NCBI RefSeq assembly: GCF_009769755.1
Contig: NZ_SDWJ01000002.1
Span: forward strand, 248,001-312,000
Direction of reading: 5' to 3'
Length of the DNA: 64,000 bases
Origin: Sphingorhabdus profundilacus
GTDB lineage: Bacteria; Pseudomonadota; Alphaproteobacteria; Sphingomonadales; Sphingomonadaceae
The notes beneath the pieces are model-generated. The model made no database searches and was not told the DNA's origin. It worked only from the letters and a program-made list of their open reading frames with translations. This document shows, piece by piece, positions 27,541 to 35,883 of this stretch (positions within the stretch are counted from its first letter, which is position 1; the number at the start of each line of letters is the position of its first letter). Both the position numbers and the translations under genes were made by a program.

Positions 27541-28017
27541 ATGAATAAGTTTGTTGCTATTTTTACAATCTCTACCTTCATTTTTGGGGCGGGAACCGCG
27601 GTTGCCGGTCAAGAAATCAACAACGACATGTCACGGTGCACGGCCGGCAATGGCCCCGCTATTTTGATAAATGTACGCGGGGTGAAAGAATCTGCGGGCA
27701 AAGTGCGTGTCCAGTCCTACCCGGCAACCAACAGTGCATGGTTGGCTAAAGGTCGTTGGCTGCATCGTATCGAAAGCCGAGCAAATGCGGGTAACATGAC
27801 CTTCTGCGTGCCGGTTCCGGCAGAGGGTCGTTACGGTATAGCCGTGCGCCATGATCGAAACGGCAATGGGCAAACCGATATCAGCAAAGATGGCGGCGGT
27901 TTTTCAAACAACCCCAGCATCAGCATTTTGAACCTTGGCAAGCCTTCGTTCAGCAAGGTCGCCTTCCAAGCCGGGCCGGGCGTAACCAAGATCACTATCA
28001 ACCTGAAATATTTGTAA
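27541..28017 (+). CDS. DUF2141 exported protein
   Basis: A 158-residue protein with a signal peptide (MNKFVAIFTISTFIFGAGTAVAG-QE) and a DUF2141 body: ILINVRGVKESAGKVRVQSY, the YGIAVRHDRNGNGQTDISKDG loop and the ending VTKITINLKYL. The loop with alternating Asp, Asn and Gly could bind calcium. ATG at 27541 is used because AGGAG lies seven bases upstream. It is the first gene of the plus arm of the sphingolipid locus. A transport or lipid-binding role in the periplasm is inferred from this location. Confidence 0.87.
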   Translation: MNKFVAIFTISTFIFGAGTAVAGQEINNDMSRCTAGNGPAILINVRGVKESAGKVRVQSYPATNSAWLAKGRWLHRIESRANAGNMTFCVPVPAEGRYGIAVRHDRNGNGQTDISKDGGGFSNNPSISILNLGKPSFSKVAFQAGPGVTKITINLKYL

Positions 28018-28027
28018 CGGAAATTAT

Positions 28028-28996
28028 TTGGCACTTGTCGCACTTCTTTCGAATCCCAATTCCACCGGCAACAAATCGCTGTTGCCGGCAATCCGAAGCT
28101 ATTGCGCCCGGAATCCCGATATATTCCATTATGAAGTCGAAGAAATTGGGCAAATTGCCAAAGCGTTAGAGATGATCGCACGGGTGAAACCCAAAGTATT
28201 GGTGGTCAATGGCGGGGATGGCACGGTCCAGTCCGCTTTAACCGAATTATACCATGGCGGCCATTTCGAAGGCACGCCTCCGCCGGTCGCAGTCCTGCCC
28301 AATGGCAAAACTAACCTCATCGCGCTGGATCTTGGTACAGAGGGGGATCCGCTAATTGCGTTAAGCCGTATTGTCGAAGTCGCCAAAGGGGACTTGACCG
28401 ACCATATAGTCGTGCGTGAACTTATTGCCTTAAGCGATGGCAGCGAAGGTGCGCGACCTGTGCTCGGCATGTTCCTTGGTGGTGCCGGTCTGGCCGAAAC
28501 CATTCTCTATTGCCGGAATAAAATTTATCCTCTCGGCTTGCCAAATGGCTTGAGCCACTTTCTTGCGGCCATAGCGGTTTTTCTCTCGACTATTTTCAGG
28601 CTGAAGGCCGATTTTCTTCCAGCCCGGGCCAATCCAATCAGTGTATCTTTCATCCGGCAGGGCGAATTGCAGGGCATATTTTCAGTCCTGATTGTTACGA
28701 CTCTCGACAAATTGCTACTCGGCGCGCAAGCCGGCGGGGCGCGCAAAGGCTTGATGAAGTTTCTCGCGGTCGATCAAAGGCCTTGGTCAATGCTGAAAAT
28801 GATTGTCGCATCACTGGGCGGGAAATTGGGGCAGCGTAAAATGACGGGCGTCCATTTTCAAGAAGGTGATACCATCCGTATCGATAGCGACGACAGCAGC
28901 GTTGTTCTGGACGGCGAAGTATTCGAAGCCAGCCGGGGAAGCCCGATTGTGCTAAGGTCTACGCCGCCTGTGCCATTCTTGAAACTCGCAGCCTGA
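28028..28996 (+). CDS. DAG-kinase-fold lipid kinase, probable ceramide kinase
   Basis: A 322-residue protein of the diacylglycerol/sphingosine kinase catalytic family. SNPNSTGNK starts the nucleotide-binding fold, VVNGGDGTVQSAL near residue 58 carries the GGDGT ATP-phosphate loop, and AVLPNGKTNLIALDLG corresponds to the LPxGTxND motif. The C-terminal IDSDDSSVVLDGEVFE fits the DGE-type second domain. The gene appears to start with TTG at 28028, just after GGAAA; no ATG is available. Caulobacter has a characterised ceramide kinase of this fold (CpgB) in its sphingolipid locus, and the context here supports the same substrate. Confidence 0.8.
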   Translation: MALVALLSNPNSTGNKSLLPAIRSYCARNPDIFHYEVEEIGQIAKALEMIARVKPKVLVVNGGDGTVQSALTELYHGGHFEGTPPPVAVLPNGKTNLIALDLGTEGDPLIALSRIVEVAKGDLTDHIVVRELIALSDGSEGARPVLGMFLGGAGLAETILYCRNKIYPLGLPNGLSHFLAAIAVFLSTIFRLKADFLPARANPISVSFIRQGELQGIFSVLIVTTLDKLLLGAQAGGARKGLMKFLAVDQRPWSMLKMIVASLGGKLGQRKMTGVHFQEGDTIRIDSDDSSVVLDGEVFEASRGSPIVLRSTPPVPFLKLAA

Positions 28997-29042
28997 TCTT
29001 CCCGCTTAACAAGCATAGGTGAAAGTCGCTAAGGTGGTATCT

Positions 29043-29966
29043 GTGCCTTCGCTGTTACAACTTGTCGCTGAGGAACTGGCGGTTCCCGCCCTGCCGCAGG
29101 TGCAGGCTTTTGCGCGCTATATTGCAGGCCAATATCCGGATGCGGCGCGCGGCGTGCTCTTTTACGGATCCTGCCTTCGGTCCGAACGGCTGGAAGGCCA
29201 GATGCTTGATTTTTACGTGATCGTGTCGGACTATGACGCCGCGTACAGCCGGAAATGGATGGCCACGTGGAACCGGCGGTTGCCACCCAATGTCTTTCCG
29301 TTCCAGCATGAAGGTCTGATGGCCAAGGTTGCGATATTGAGCTTGGAAGATTTTCACGATTTGAACCGCCCTTCGGCGTCGGCTGTTTCGGTCTGGGCGC
29401 GCTTTGCCCAGCCATCACGGCTTTTATGGGTGGCCGATGATCATAGCCGGGCCCTGATTTGCACGGCAGTTTCAGGCGCTGCGCCGACCTTGCTCAACGC
29501 TGCATTGGCATTTACCGAACGCGAGGTCGACGTGCTCGATCTTTGGCAGACCGGGTTTCAAATGACCTATGACGCAGAATTGCGCGCAGAGCGGAAGGAC
29601 CGGCCTTCGTCAGTGATTGAATTCGATCCCAACCGCTATGTGCGTTTGGGTCTGGCTGCGCTTCGGCATACCCCTATTGCCAATGCGTATCGCGGCGACA
29701 AGATCCATATTTTGCCTGACCCACAAGGCAGGATCGTGCAGGAGAGAGAACGTTGGCCCGCCTTACGCCGAAACGGCAAGCTATTGACTATTGCCCGCCT
29801 CGCCAAGGCAGCCTTTACCTACGCGGACGGCATTGATTATCTGGCATGGAAAATTAACCGCCACGCCGGAACCAAGATTGAAATCAAGCCGTGGCAGCGA
29901 CGCTGGCCCCTTGTCGCGGCGCTGTTTCTGGTACCCAAATTATGGGCGAAGGGCGCAGTCCGTTAA
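29043..29966 (+). CDS. Nucleotidyltransferase-like protein of the sphingolipid locus
   Basis: About 307 residues. GVLFYGSCLRSE followed by MLDFYVIVSDYD resembles the GS-x-R and Dx-hydrophobic pattern of polymerase-beta/Tam41-type nucleotidyltransferases, with the Asp of LDFYVIV as a likely metal ligand. It is basic at the C-terminus, which has a hydrophobic stretch (RWPLVAALFLVPKLWA) that may attach it to the membrane. GTG at 29043 is favoured because AAGGTGG lies five bases upstream; GTG at 29019 is the longer alternative. Its position after the kinase suggests that it uses phosphorylated ceramide or an activated headgroup, perhaps as in Caulobacter ceramide-phosphoglycerate synthesis. That is inference. 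Confidence 0.6.
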   Translation: MPSLLQLVAEELAVPALPQVQAFARYIAGQYPDAARGVLFYGSCLRSERLEGQMLDFYVIVSDYDAAYSRKWMATWNRRLPPNVFPFQHEGLMAKVAILSLEDFHDLNRPSASAVSVWARFAQPSRLLWVADDHSRALICTAVSGAAPTLLNAALAFTEREVDVLDLWQTGFQMTYDAELRAERKDRPSSVIEFDPNRYVRLGLAALRHTPIANAYRGDKIHILPDPQGRIVQERERWPALRRNGKLLTIARLAKAAFTYADGIDYLAWKINRHAGTKIEIKPWQRRWPLVAALFLVPKLWAKGAVR

Positions 29967-30616
29967 GGCTTTGCAGTCCTGTCTGCAAAAAGTAGCGCCA
30001 AAGCAAAACTTGCCGCCAGCGCGGACGGCAGCCACAGACTTGCAATTCCGAATGCGTTGAACAATGCAGCTCCGATTGCCGCGCCGCTAACGAGACCAAG
30101 CCATAAAATCAGATAAGGCACCCACACCAGACGCTCCCCACCGCTGATAAGCGTCGCCATACCCTGGCCAATCTTCACCAGCGCACCGGTCATATAGGTC
30201 AGCCCAAATGACACCGAACCGTCGCGTTCAAAGAGTGTGTTTTCCGCGCCCATGCAAAATGCCGCCAGACACAGGCCCAGCAGCGGCACATCACGGGCAA
30301 CTAATAATGGGGCAAGGAATAGCAATGCGGACATGACCGCCAGAATGAGCGCCTGACGCTTTGCGGCCGAGATTATTCCTTTTCGGCCGATCAACGAACC
30401 GCCGGTGACACCCAGCACAAAGCTTATCAGTAAGGAAGCAACCATGCCCACATAAGGCGCGCCGGAAGCGATGCCAACACTTAATCGGGTCGAATTACCG
30501 CTCATGAAAGAGAGGAAAAACCCGCCGCTGGACAGAAATCCGATTGCATCTACCATTCCGGCCATCGCGGCAAAACCAATCGCCAGCAGGCGCGCGTTCC
30601 GGTCGAGCCTGGTCAC
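29963..30616 (-). CDS. DUF1275 (YoaK-like) membrane protein
   Basis: About 217 residues with six hydrophobic segments. The DUF1275 marks FAAMAGMVDAIGFLSSGGFFLSFMSGNSTRL and FCMGAENTLFERDGSVSFGLTYMTGALVKIG are present. The family is widespread and without a defined transport substrate. The ORF stays open to 30706, overlapping spt by 80 bases. GTG at 30616 removes the overlap and is preferred, though its ribosome binding site is weak. It is on the spt strand eleven bases after spt, so it is likely co-transcribed, and it converges on the nucleotidyltransferase-like gene. Confidence 0.85.
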   Translation of the reverse strand: MTRLDRNARLLAIGFAAMAGMVDAIGFLSSGGFFLSFMSGNSTRLSVGIASGAPYVGMVASLLISFVLGVTGGSLIGRKGIISAAKRQALILAVMSALLFLAPLLVARDVPLLGLCLAAFCMGAENTLFERDGSVSFGLTYMTGALVKIGQGMATLISGGERLVWVPYLILWLGLVSGAAIGAALFNAFGIASLWLPSALAASFALALLFADRTAKP

Positions 30617-30626
30617 AACCGGACGA

Positions 30627-31826
30627 TCAGATGATCCCCACGGCTTTTCCTGCCCGTTCGAAACGGTCAAGAATATCCGCAACCTGATCGCTCGTATGCT
30701 CGGCACAGAGTGAACACCGCAATAGGGTCATGCCCGCAGGAGTTGCAGGTGGGCGCGCCAGGTTCACGTAAAGGCCATTTTCCAGCAATGCCTGCCACAT
30801 CGCCGCGCCTCTTTCGAGATCTGGCATGATAACAGCGATAATCGCGCTTTGTGCCTCGGGCGTACCCAGCTGGAATCCCAGATCGCGCAAGCCTTTGTGC
30901 AATGTCTTCGAATTCTCCCAAAGATGCGCCCGCTTGTTGCTGTTGTGCATCAATTTGCGAATACTCGTGGCCGAGCAAGCGACCACGGCGGGGGGCAGCG
31001 ACGCCGTAAATACATAAGGACGGCACACCAGCCGCATGATTTCAAATTTGGGATGGTTGGAAACGCAGAAACCGCCCACGGTGCCGACGCTTTTACTGAA
31101 GGTTCCGATGACAAAATCGACATCATCGAGTACGCCCTGTTCCTCGGCAACCCCGCGGCCGTTTTCGCCGATAAAGCCCATCGAATGCGCCTCATCCACC
31201 AGCACCATGGCGCCCGCTTCTTTGGAAATGCGGATCATCTCCTTCAGCGGCGCAACATCGCCAAGCATCGAATAAACACCTTCAAGCACGACCAGTTTAC
31301 CGGCGTCAGCAGGCAATCGTTTCAGACGTTTCTCCAATGCCTCCACGTCATTATGGCGAAATGCCACAATCTCGGCATCACCCATTTTGCACCCATCATA
31401 GATGGAGGCGTGGCTGTCGATATCGAGGATAATATAATCACCCTTGCCCGCAATCGTGCTGATAATCCCCAAATTGGCCTGATAGCCGGTAGAGAATACC
31501 ATCGCATGTTTCATGTCGTAAAATTCACGAAGCGCGTCTTCGCATTCTTTATGGCCTTGAAACGTGCCGTTCAGAACGCGGCTGCCCGTCGTACCAGCGC
31601 CAAATTCGTCTAGTGCCTGTTTACCCGCCGCAATGACATCATCATCAAATGTCATGCCCATATAATTATAGGTGCCAAGCAAGATGGTTTCTTTGCCATT
31701 GCAGACCGCAACGGTTGGTGATTTCACTTCTTCCATCACAAGGCTGAACGGGTCTTTCACGCCCGTGGCGAGCAAGCCTTCACGTTGGGCGATCAGGGCG
31801 TCGAATTTGGAAAACAGGTCGTTCAT
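30627..31826 (-). CDS. spt: Serine palmitoyltransferase (soluble, sphingomonad type)
   Basis: A 399-residue PLP enzyme of the alpha-oxoamine synthase family. The PLP lysine lies in GTFSKSVGTVGGF, a form characteristic of serine palmitoyltransferase; AGTTGSRVLNGTFQGH, the stacking histidine region DSHASIYDG and VDEAHSMGFIG are all present. It condenses serine with palmitoyl-CoA or palmitoyl-ACP to 3-ketosphinganine, the first committed step of sphingolipid synthesis. The soluble homodimeric enzyme was described in Sphingomonas. It follows the acp gene after four bases, so the ACP is a likely acyl donor partner. Aminolevulinate synthase and KBL homologues are excluded by the lysine motif and context. 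Confidence 0.93.
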   Translation of the reverse strand: MNDLFSKFDALIAQREGLLATGVKDPFSLVMEEVKSPTVAVCNGKETILLGTYNYMGMTFDDDVIAAGKQALDEFGAGTTGSRVLNGTFQGHKECEDALREFYDMKHAMVFSTGYQANLGIISTIAGKGDYIILDIDSHASIYDGCKMGDAEIVAFRHNDVEALEKRLKRLPADAGKLVVLEGVYSMLGDVAPLKEMIRISKEAGAMVLVDEAHSMGFIGENGRGVAEEQGVLDDVDFVIGTFSKSVGTVGGFCVSNHPKFEIMRLVCRPYVFTASLPPAVVACSATSIRKLMHNSNKRAHLWENSKTLHKGLRDLGFQLGTPEAQSAIIAVIMPDLERGAAMWQALLENGLYVNLARPPATPAGMTLLRCSLCAEHTSDQVADILDRFERAGKAVGII

Positions 31827-31830
31827 GGGG

Positions 31831-32073
31831 TCAATCCGTCAGCTTCTTCACCGCGTCGACAAGATGGCCGACATTTTCAATTTCTGCCTGCAAATTCATG
31901 CTTATGACGATATCGAAATCATCCTCGACTTCGGCAACAAAATCCATCACGGTCAGGCTGTCCCATTCAAGATCACCCGCAAAAGTCGTTACTTCGGATA
32001 TTTCAACACCCTTTTTATTGAAGGGCGCGATCAGGCCCTTCAGCCGATCAAACATTTCGCTACGGTCGGTCAT
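31831..32073 (-). CDS. Acyl carrier protein of sphingolipid synthesis
   Basis: An 80-residue acidic helical protein. WDSLTVMDFVAEVEDDFDI contains the DSL serine that receives phosphopantetheine; flanking helices fit the ACP fold. It is not the fatty-acid synthesis ACP, whose gene normally sits by fabF. Here it lies between cerR and spt and probably delivers the acyl chain to serine palmitoyltransferase, as ACPs in such loci do. No separate phosphopantetheinyl transferase gene is seen in the window. Confidence 0.9.
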   Translation of the reverse strand: MTDRSEMFDRLKGLIAPFNKKGVEISEVTTFAGDLEWDSLTVMDFVAEVEDDFDIVISMNLQAEIENVGHLVDAVKKLTD

Positions 32074-32131
32074 ATCACATCCTTTTGTTTTGCCGGGCTA
32101 TGGCAAGCGATTAAGGCGGCAAGAGGGCAAT

Positions 32132-33058
32132 TTATAGCCAGCCATGCGCCTTGTACCAGCGCACCGTCTCTTTCAATCCTTGTCGCGTTGCAATCTGTGG
32201 TGCCCATAAAGCAGTGGGAGGGATGGCGCGTCTGTCGATCGTCCAGTCCGGATGCGACAGATAGCTCACTCTGTCCGGTGTCAACTTGGCTTTATTCCCG
32301 CGAAAAAAGCGGTCGGCGTACGCAGCGAGTTTGAGCAACAGCCGCGGTGCATGCAGCGTCGTTACCCGCCGTCCGACGGCCCAGCCAATCGCCCGCGCAA
32401 AGGCTTCATGACTCCAGCCCCGCTCGAACCCGTCATCCACCTCGAATATCTGGGTCGTGGCGTCATCGAGGGAAGGCAGCAACGCGACCAGCAGACGCGC
32501 CAGATCATCAACATGGATGATCGACACACGCCCGCGCGGTGGCAAAAGAGCCCATCCCTTTTTCGCGAGGCGGAACATGTCGAACATTTCGGTATCGCCC
32601 GGTCCAAATATGCCCGGTGGGCGGACAATGGTCCAATCCAGCATACTGGTGCCGACAATTTTCTCTGCGCGATATTTACTTGCCCCATATAGTGACAATT
32701 GTGGCTGCTTGGCCGCCAACGACGACACATGCACAAAACGCTTTATTCCGCAGTCTTTGGCCGCAGCAATTATCGATGCCGTACCCGTGACATTTCCAGC
32801 TTCAAAACCTGCGGCATCAGGTGCGTTTACGACCCCGGCAATATGCAGCACAGCATCAGCGCCCGCACATAATTTTTGAAGGCTTTGTGCATCATCCAAA
32901 GCGCCTGGAACCCATATCACGCCGGACTTTTTAGGTTGGTCACGCCGGGTAAGAGCGCGCACTTTCCATCCGGCTTCGACCAGTCGGTCCAGCGTCACGC
33001 GCCCGACAAATCCCGTCGCTCCGGTAACCGCAACGATGTTTCCCGCACCATGTTTCAA
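32132..33058 (-). CDS. cerR: NAD-dependent epimerase/dehydrogenase family, probable ceramide reductase
   Basis: A 308-residue extended short-chain dehydrogenase. The nucleotide-binding GATGFVGR is at residues 14-21, the active-site YGASK is near residue 125, and VSSLAAKQ carries the catalytic serine. Family members next to spt reduce the 3-keto group; in Caulobacter the corresponding CerR was reported as periplasmic and acts after N-acylation. No clear signal peptide is seen in this ORF. It overlaps proB by four bases (ATGA) and lies 58 bases upstream of acp, so it connects the obgE-proB operon with the sphingolipid genes. Confidence 0.83.
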   Translation of the reverse strand: MKHGAGNIVAVTGATGFVGRVTLDRLVEAGWKVRALTRRDQPKKSGVIWVPGALDDAQSLQKLCAGADAVLHIAGVVNAPDAAGFEAGNVTGTASIIAAAKDCGIKRFVHVSSLAAKQPQLSLYGASKYRAEKIVGTSMLDWTIVRPPGIFGPGDTEMFDMFRLAKKGWALLPPRGRVSIIHVDDLARLLVALLPSLDDATTQIFEVDDGFERGWSHEAFARAIGWAVGRRVTTLHAPRLLLKLAAYADRFFRGNKAKLTPDRVSYLSHPDWTIDRRAIPPTALWAPQIATRQGLKETVRWYKAHGWL

Positions 33059-34188
33059 AGCAGCACCAGTTGATCGCGATGGACCAGGACCGAACGGGGG
33101 ACGGTGCCTAAAATCGCCTCAAGTTCCGCCGAACGATGGCCGCAAATGCGGGCGGCATCTGAGGCATCATATTCGGAAAGGCCGCGCGCAAAGGCAATCC
33201 CGTCATCCGCGGTGATGTCAATGACATCACCGCGTTTGAACTCCCCTTCCACGCGGGTTGCGCCGGCCGGAAGCAGGCTGTTTCCCGTGTGCAGCGCCCG
33301 GATTGCGCCCTCATCCACATAAATGCGCCCTTTTACGGTAAGCCGTCCGCCCAGCCACGTCTTGCGTGCCGATCCGCCCATCCGGGGCGCAAAATATGTC
33401 GCGCGCCCACCATTTGCGAGCGCCGCAAGCGGATGGTCGGTCAAACCCGATGTGATCGCAAGACCTATGCCCGCACGCGTGGCAATATCAGCGGCATCCA
33501 ATTTGGAGGCCATCCCGCCCGACCCCATGCCTGACGACGAACCCTGCGCTACCATGATGCGGATGCGACCATCGATCTTATCAACCTGAGGTAACAGAAC
33601 GGCGCCGGGCAAATGCGGTGCGCGGTCATAAAGACCATCGACGTCGGACAGAAGAATAACACCAGAGGCCCCGGCGGCCTGCGCCACGCGCGCAGCGAGC
33701 CGGTCATTGTCGCCAAAACGGATTTCCTCTGTGGCGACACTGTCATTTTCGTTGATGACGGGAATGGCATCAGCGCCAATCAACCGGTCCAAAGTCGCCG
33801 CGATATTCAAATAGCGCCGCCGCTCCTCAAGATCGTCCAACGTCACCAGCATTTGCGCCGCAACAAGATTGCGCGCGCCGAGCAGATCGGCCCAGATTCC
33901 GGACAACAGAATTTGTCCAACCGACGCCGAAGCCTGTGCGTCGGCAAGGCTTGCCCTTCCGCCTTTGTCAAATCCCAACCGGCGCGCACCCAGCGCAATG
34001 GCACCGGACGTCACGATGATGATCTTTTGCCCTGACCGATGGCGAACGCTGATATCGGCAACCAATGTTTCCAGCCATTCACGGCGCACACCGCCATCAG
34101 GTTTCACCAACAGGGACGACCCGACCTTGACCACCAGCAGCGGGCACGCGCTTTTCGAAAAGGCGACGGGGTTCAAATCGGCGACCAT
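33055..34188 (-). CDS. proB: Glutamate 5-kinase
   Basis: A 377-residue protein with an amino acid kinase domain (LLVVKVGSSLLVKPDGG, TSGAIALGARRLGF, VINENDSVATEEIRFGDND) and a C-terminal PUA domain from about residue 280. It phosphorylates glutamate in the first step of proline synthesis. It overlaps obgE by 16 bases upstream and cerR by four bases downstream. Thus obgE, proB and the cerR-acp-spt group are arranged as one directional run. Confidence 0.96.
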   Translation of the reverse strand: MVADLNPVAFSKSACPLLVVKVGSSLLVKPDGGVRREWLETLVADISVRHRSGQKIIIVTSGAIALGARRLGFDKGGRASLADAQASASVGQILLSGIWADLLGARNLVAAQMLVTLDDLEERRRYLNIAATLDRLIGADAIPVINENDSVATEEIRFGDNDRLAARVAQAAGASGVILLSDVDGLYDRAPHLPGAVLLPQVDKIDGRIRIMVAQGSSSGMGSGGMASKLDAADIATRAGIGLAITSGLTDHPLAALANGGRATYFAPRMGGSARKTWLGGRLTVKGRIYVDEGAIRALHTGNSLLPAGATRVEGEFKRGDVIDITADDGIAFARGLSEYDASDAARICGHRSAELEAILGTVPRSVLVHRDQLVLL

Positions 34189-35225
34189 GTCCCATCCTCG
34201 GCTATGCCGTCGGCTTTTGCGCCTTCAAGGCCGCTTTTCGCGGGCAAAGCCTCAAGAATGCGATCCAGCACGAGATCGACACCCTGTCCCGTGGCACCGG
34301 AAATTGCGACAACATCAATTGCCCCTGCTTCCTGCAATTGGGCCGAAATATCGGCCATCAATTCAGGATCGAGCAAATCACCCTTGTTGAGCGCCACGAT
34401 CTGCGGCTTTTCATTCAGGCCTGCGCCATATTCGCCCAATTCTTCGCACACAATATGCCATGCTTCGACAGGATCATCCTGCGTCGCGTCGATCAAGTGA
34501 ATCAATATCTGACAGCGTTCAATATGCCCCAGAAAACGGTCGCCAATGCCCACGCCATCCGCAGCACCGGCGATCAGACCTGGAATGTCAGCCAGCACAA
34601 ATTCACGGCTTTTATGCTCGACAACACCCAATTGGGGACGCGTCGTGGTAAATGGATAGGCGCCGACCTTTGCTTTGGTATTCGACACCTGATTGATGAA
34701 GGTCGATTTGCCCGCATTGGGCATTCCGACCAATCCCGCATCGGCCAGCAGTTTAAGCCGCAACCAGACATACATTTCTTCGCCCGGCCAACCCGGACCA
34801 TGTTGCCGCGGGGCGCGGTTTGTCGAGCTTTTATACGATGCGTTGCCGCGCCCGCCGTCACCACCGCGCAAGAAGACAACGCGCTGCCCAACTTCGGTTA
34901 GATCAAGAAGAAGGCTACGTTCCTCGTCATCCGCCAAAACCTGTGTCCCCACGGGTAGCTGAATGACCAGATCATCGCCATAGGCGCCATGCCGGTCACG
35001 ACCCATACCCTGAATGCCGCGCATGGCCTTGAAATGCTGGGCATAGCGAAAATCGATCAAGGTGTTCAGACCAGCAACCGCTTCAAAGATGATATCCCCG
35101 CCCTTGCCGCCATTACCGCCATCGGGACCGCCATATTGGACATATTTTTCGCGGCGGAAACTGACAGCCCCAGGCCCGCCTGCGCCCGAGCGAATAAAAA
35201 TTTTGGCTTGATCGAGAAAATGCAT
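34173..35225 (-). CDS. obgE: GTPase Obg/CgtA
   Basis: A 350-residue GTPase. It begins MHFLDQAKIFIRSGAGGPG and has the glycine-rich Obg domain (YGGPDGGNGGKGGD). G1 GMPNAGKST is near residue 167, with ADIPGL (G3), ALNKGD (G4) and an ISGATGQG (G5) following. It acts in 50S ribosome assembly and the stringent response. ATG at 35225 is chosen over an ORF start 35 codons upstream because the Obg fold begins at MHFLDQ. Upstream lie only 137 bases before the island's left repeat; the usual rplU-rpmA genes are absent from this side. Confidence 0.96.
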   Translation of the reverse strand: MHFLDQAKIFIRSGAGGPGAVSFRREKYVQYGGPDGGNGGKGGDIIFEAVAGLNTLIDFRYAQHFKAMRGIQGMGRDRHGAYGDDLVIQLPVGTQVLADDEERSLLLDLTEVGQRVVFLRGGDGGRGNASYKSSTNRAPRQHGPGWPGEEMYVWLRLKLLADAGLVGMPNAGKSTFINQVSNTKAKVGAYPFTTTRPQLGVVEHKSREFVLADIPGLIAGAADGVGIGDRFLGHIERCQILIHLIDATQDDPVEAWHIVCEELGEYGAGLNEKPQIVALNKGDLLDPELMADISAQLQEAGAIDVVAISGATGQGVDLVLDRILEALPAKSGLEGAKADGIAEDGTWSPI

Positions 35226-35362
35226 GGGGTCGCCTTTAGGGGAGGATGGCGGCTTTGGCCAGTGGCGCGCGATTTGGTCGCACATAGCCGCGAAATGGGG
35301 ACCGCGAAATGGGGCGGTGGCGGTATCCAATTCACCAGTCCCGACCGGTTACCGCGGAAAAC

Positions 35363-35381
35363 TGGTGGAGCCTAGGGGAGT
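35363..35381. repeat. Left attachment repeat of the tRNA-Ala island
   Basis: TGGTGGAGCCTAGGGGAGT matches the tRNA-Ala 3' end at 42953-42971 base for base and then diverges on both sides. It is the duplicated att core left by site-specific integration and not a functional tRNA. Confidence 0.9.
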
Positions 35382-35531
35382 GGGCCAATGGGAGATTAAA
35401 TTACTGTAATATATTGCTATTTTATTAGTGACTGTAGCGCACGTAATAGACGGATGTAACAGGAAAGCAAGTTCATTGAGTTCACTCGTCACCTACTTGG
35501 TTATTTTTGGGCATATATGTCTTTTGCAAAC

Positions 35532-35711
35532 CTACTGGCTGGCAGGTAAAGTGATTGTCACCTTGTAGGTTACAGGAATGGTGCCAAGGGCGATGGCACA
35601 TAATACCAAGGTAACAGCCCACCATCTTCTGCCTTGCTTCCAATGGTAGATGGCTCGGACAACCACGATGATAAATGTAGCTAAGATGATTAGCGCCCAG
35701 ATTTGGCTCAC
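35532..35711 (-). CDS. Small two-helix membrane protein (59 residues)
   Basis: Begins GTG (VSQIWALIILATFIIVVV) and ends ITLPASQ. Two hydrophobic stretches flank a basic loop (RAIYHWKQGRRWW), as in a hairpin membrane protein. Its GTG overlaps the stop of the next small gene upstream on the same strand in a GTGA arrangement, a common sign of coupled translation. No family is recognised; small coupled membrane pairs of this kind occur in phages (holin-like or spanin-like) and in toxin systems, but no specific match is claimed. Confidence 0.6.
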   Translation of the reverse strand: MSQIWALIILATFIIVVVRAIYHWKQGRRWWAVTLVLCAIALGTIPVTYKVTITLPASQ

Positions 35712-35845
35712 GCCGTCTTCTCCACCGGCTTAATGATAATGTCGCGCTTGGAAACCACAACCCACGGCCCAACAACCACTAAACCAACTGCCATCCCGAA
35801 TAAGGCGCGTTCATACCACGGCCAGTCTTTGATTAGCTCCCACAT
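35708..35845 (-). CDS. Small single-helix membrane protein (45 residues)
   Basis: MWELIKDWPWYERALFGM leads into one membrane segment (MAVGLVVVGPWVVV), followed by a charged tail SKRDIIIKPVEKTA. Its TGA is embedded in the GTG of the next ORF, so the two are probably translated together. The ATG at 35845 has no strong ribosome binding site. It lies 38 bases after the stop of the 193-residue protein gene upstream. Confidence 0.6.
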   Translation of the reverse strand: MWELIKDWPWYERALFGMAVGLVVVGPWVVVSKRDIIIKPVEKTA

Positions 35846-35883
35846 TTTTCTACGCCAGTTTTAGTCGAGCAATTGTATTGCGG

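Noticed and set aside
35363-35381. A second tRNA-Ala gene at the island's left end
   Set aside because: Only the last 19 bases of the tRNA are present; it is the att duplication.
35482-35775. 97-codon minus-strand ORF in the island
   Set aside because: It overlaps two better supported coupled small ORFs in another frame and is rich in Arg/Ser/Cys without structure.
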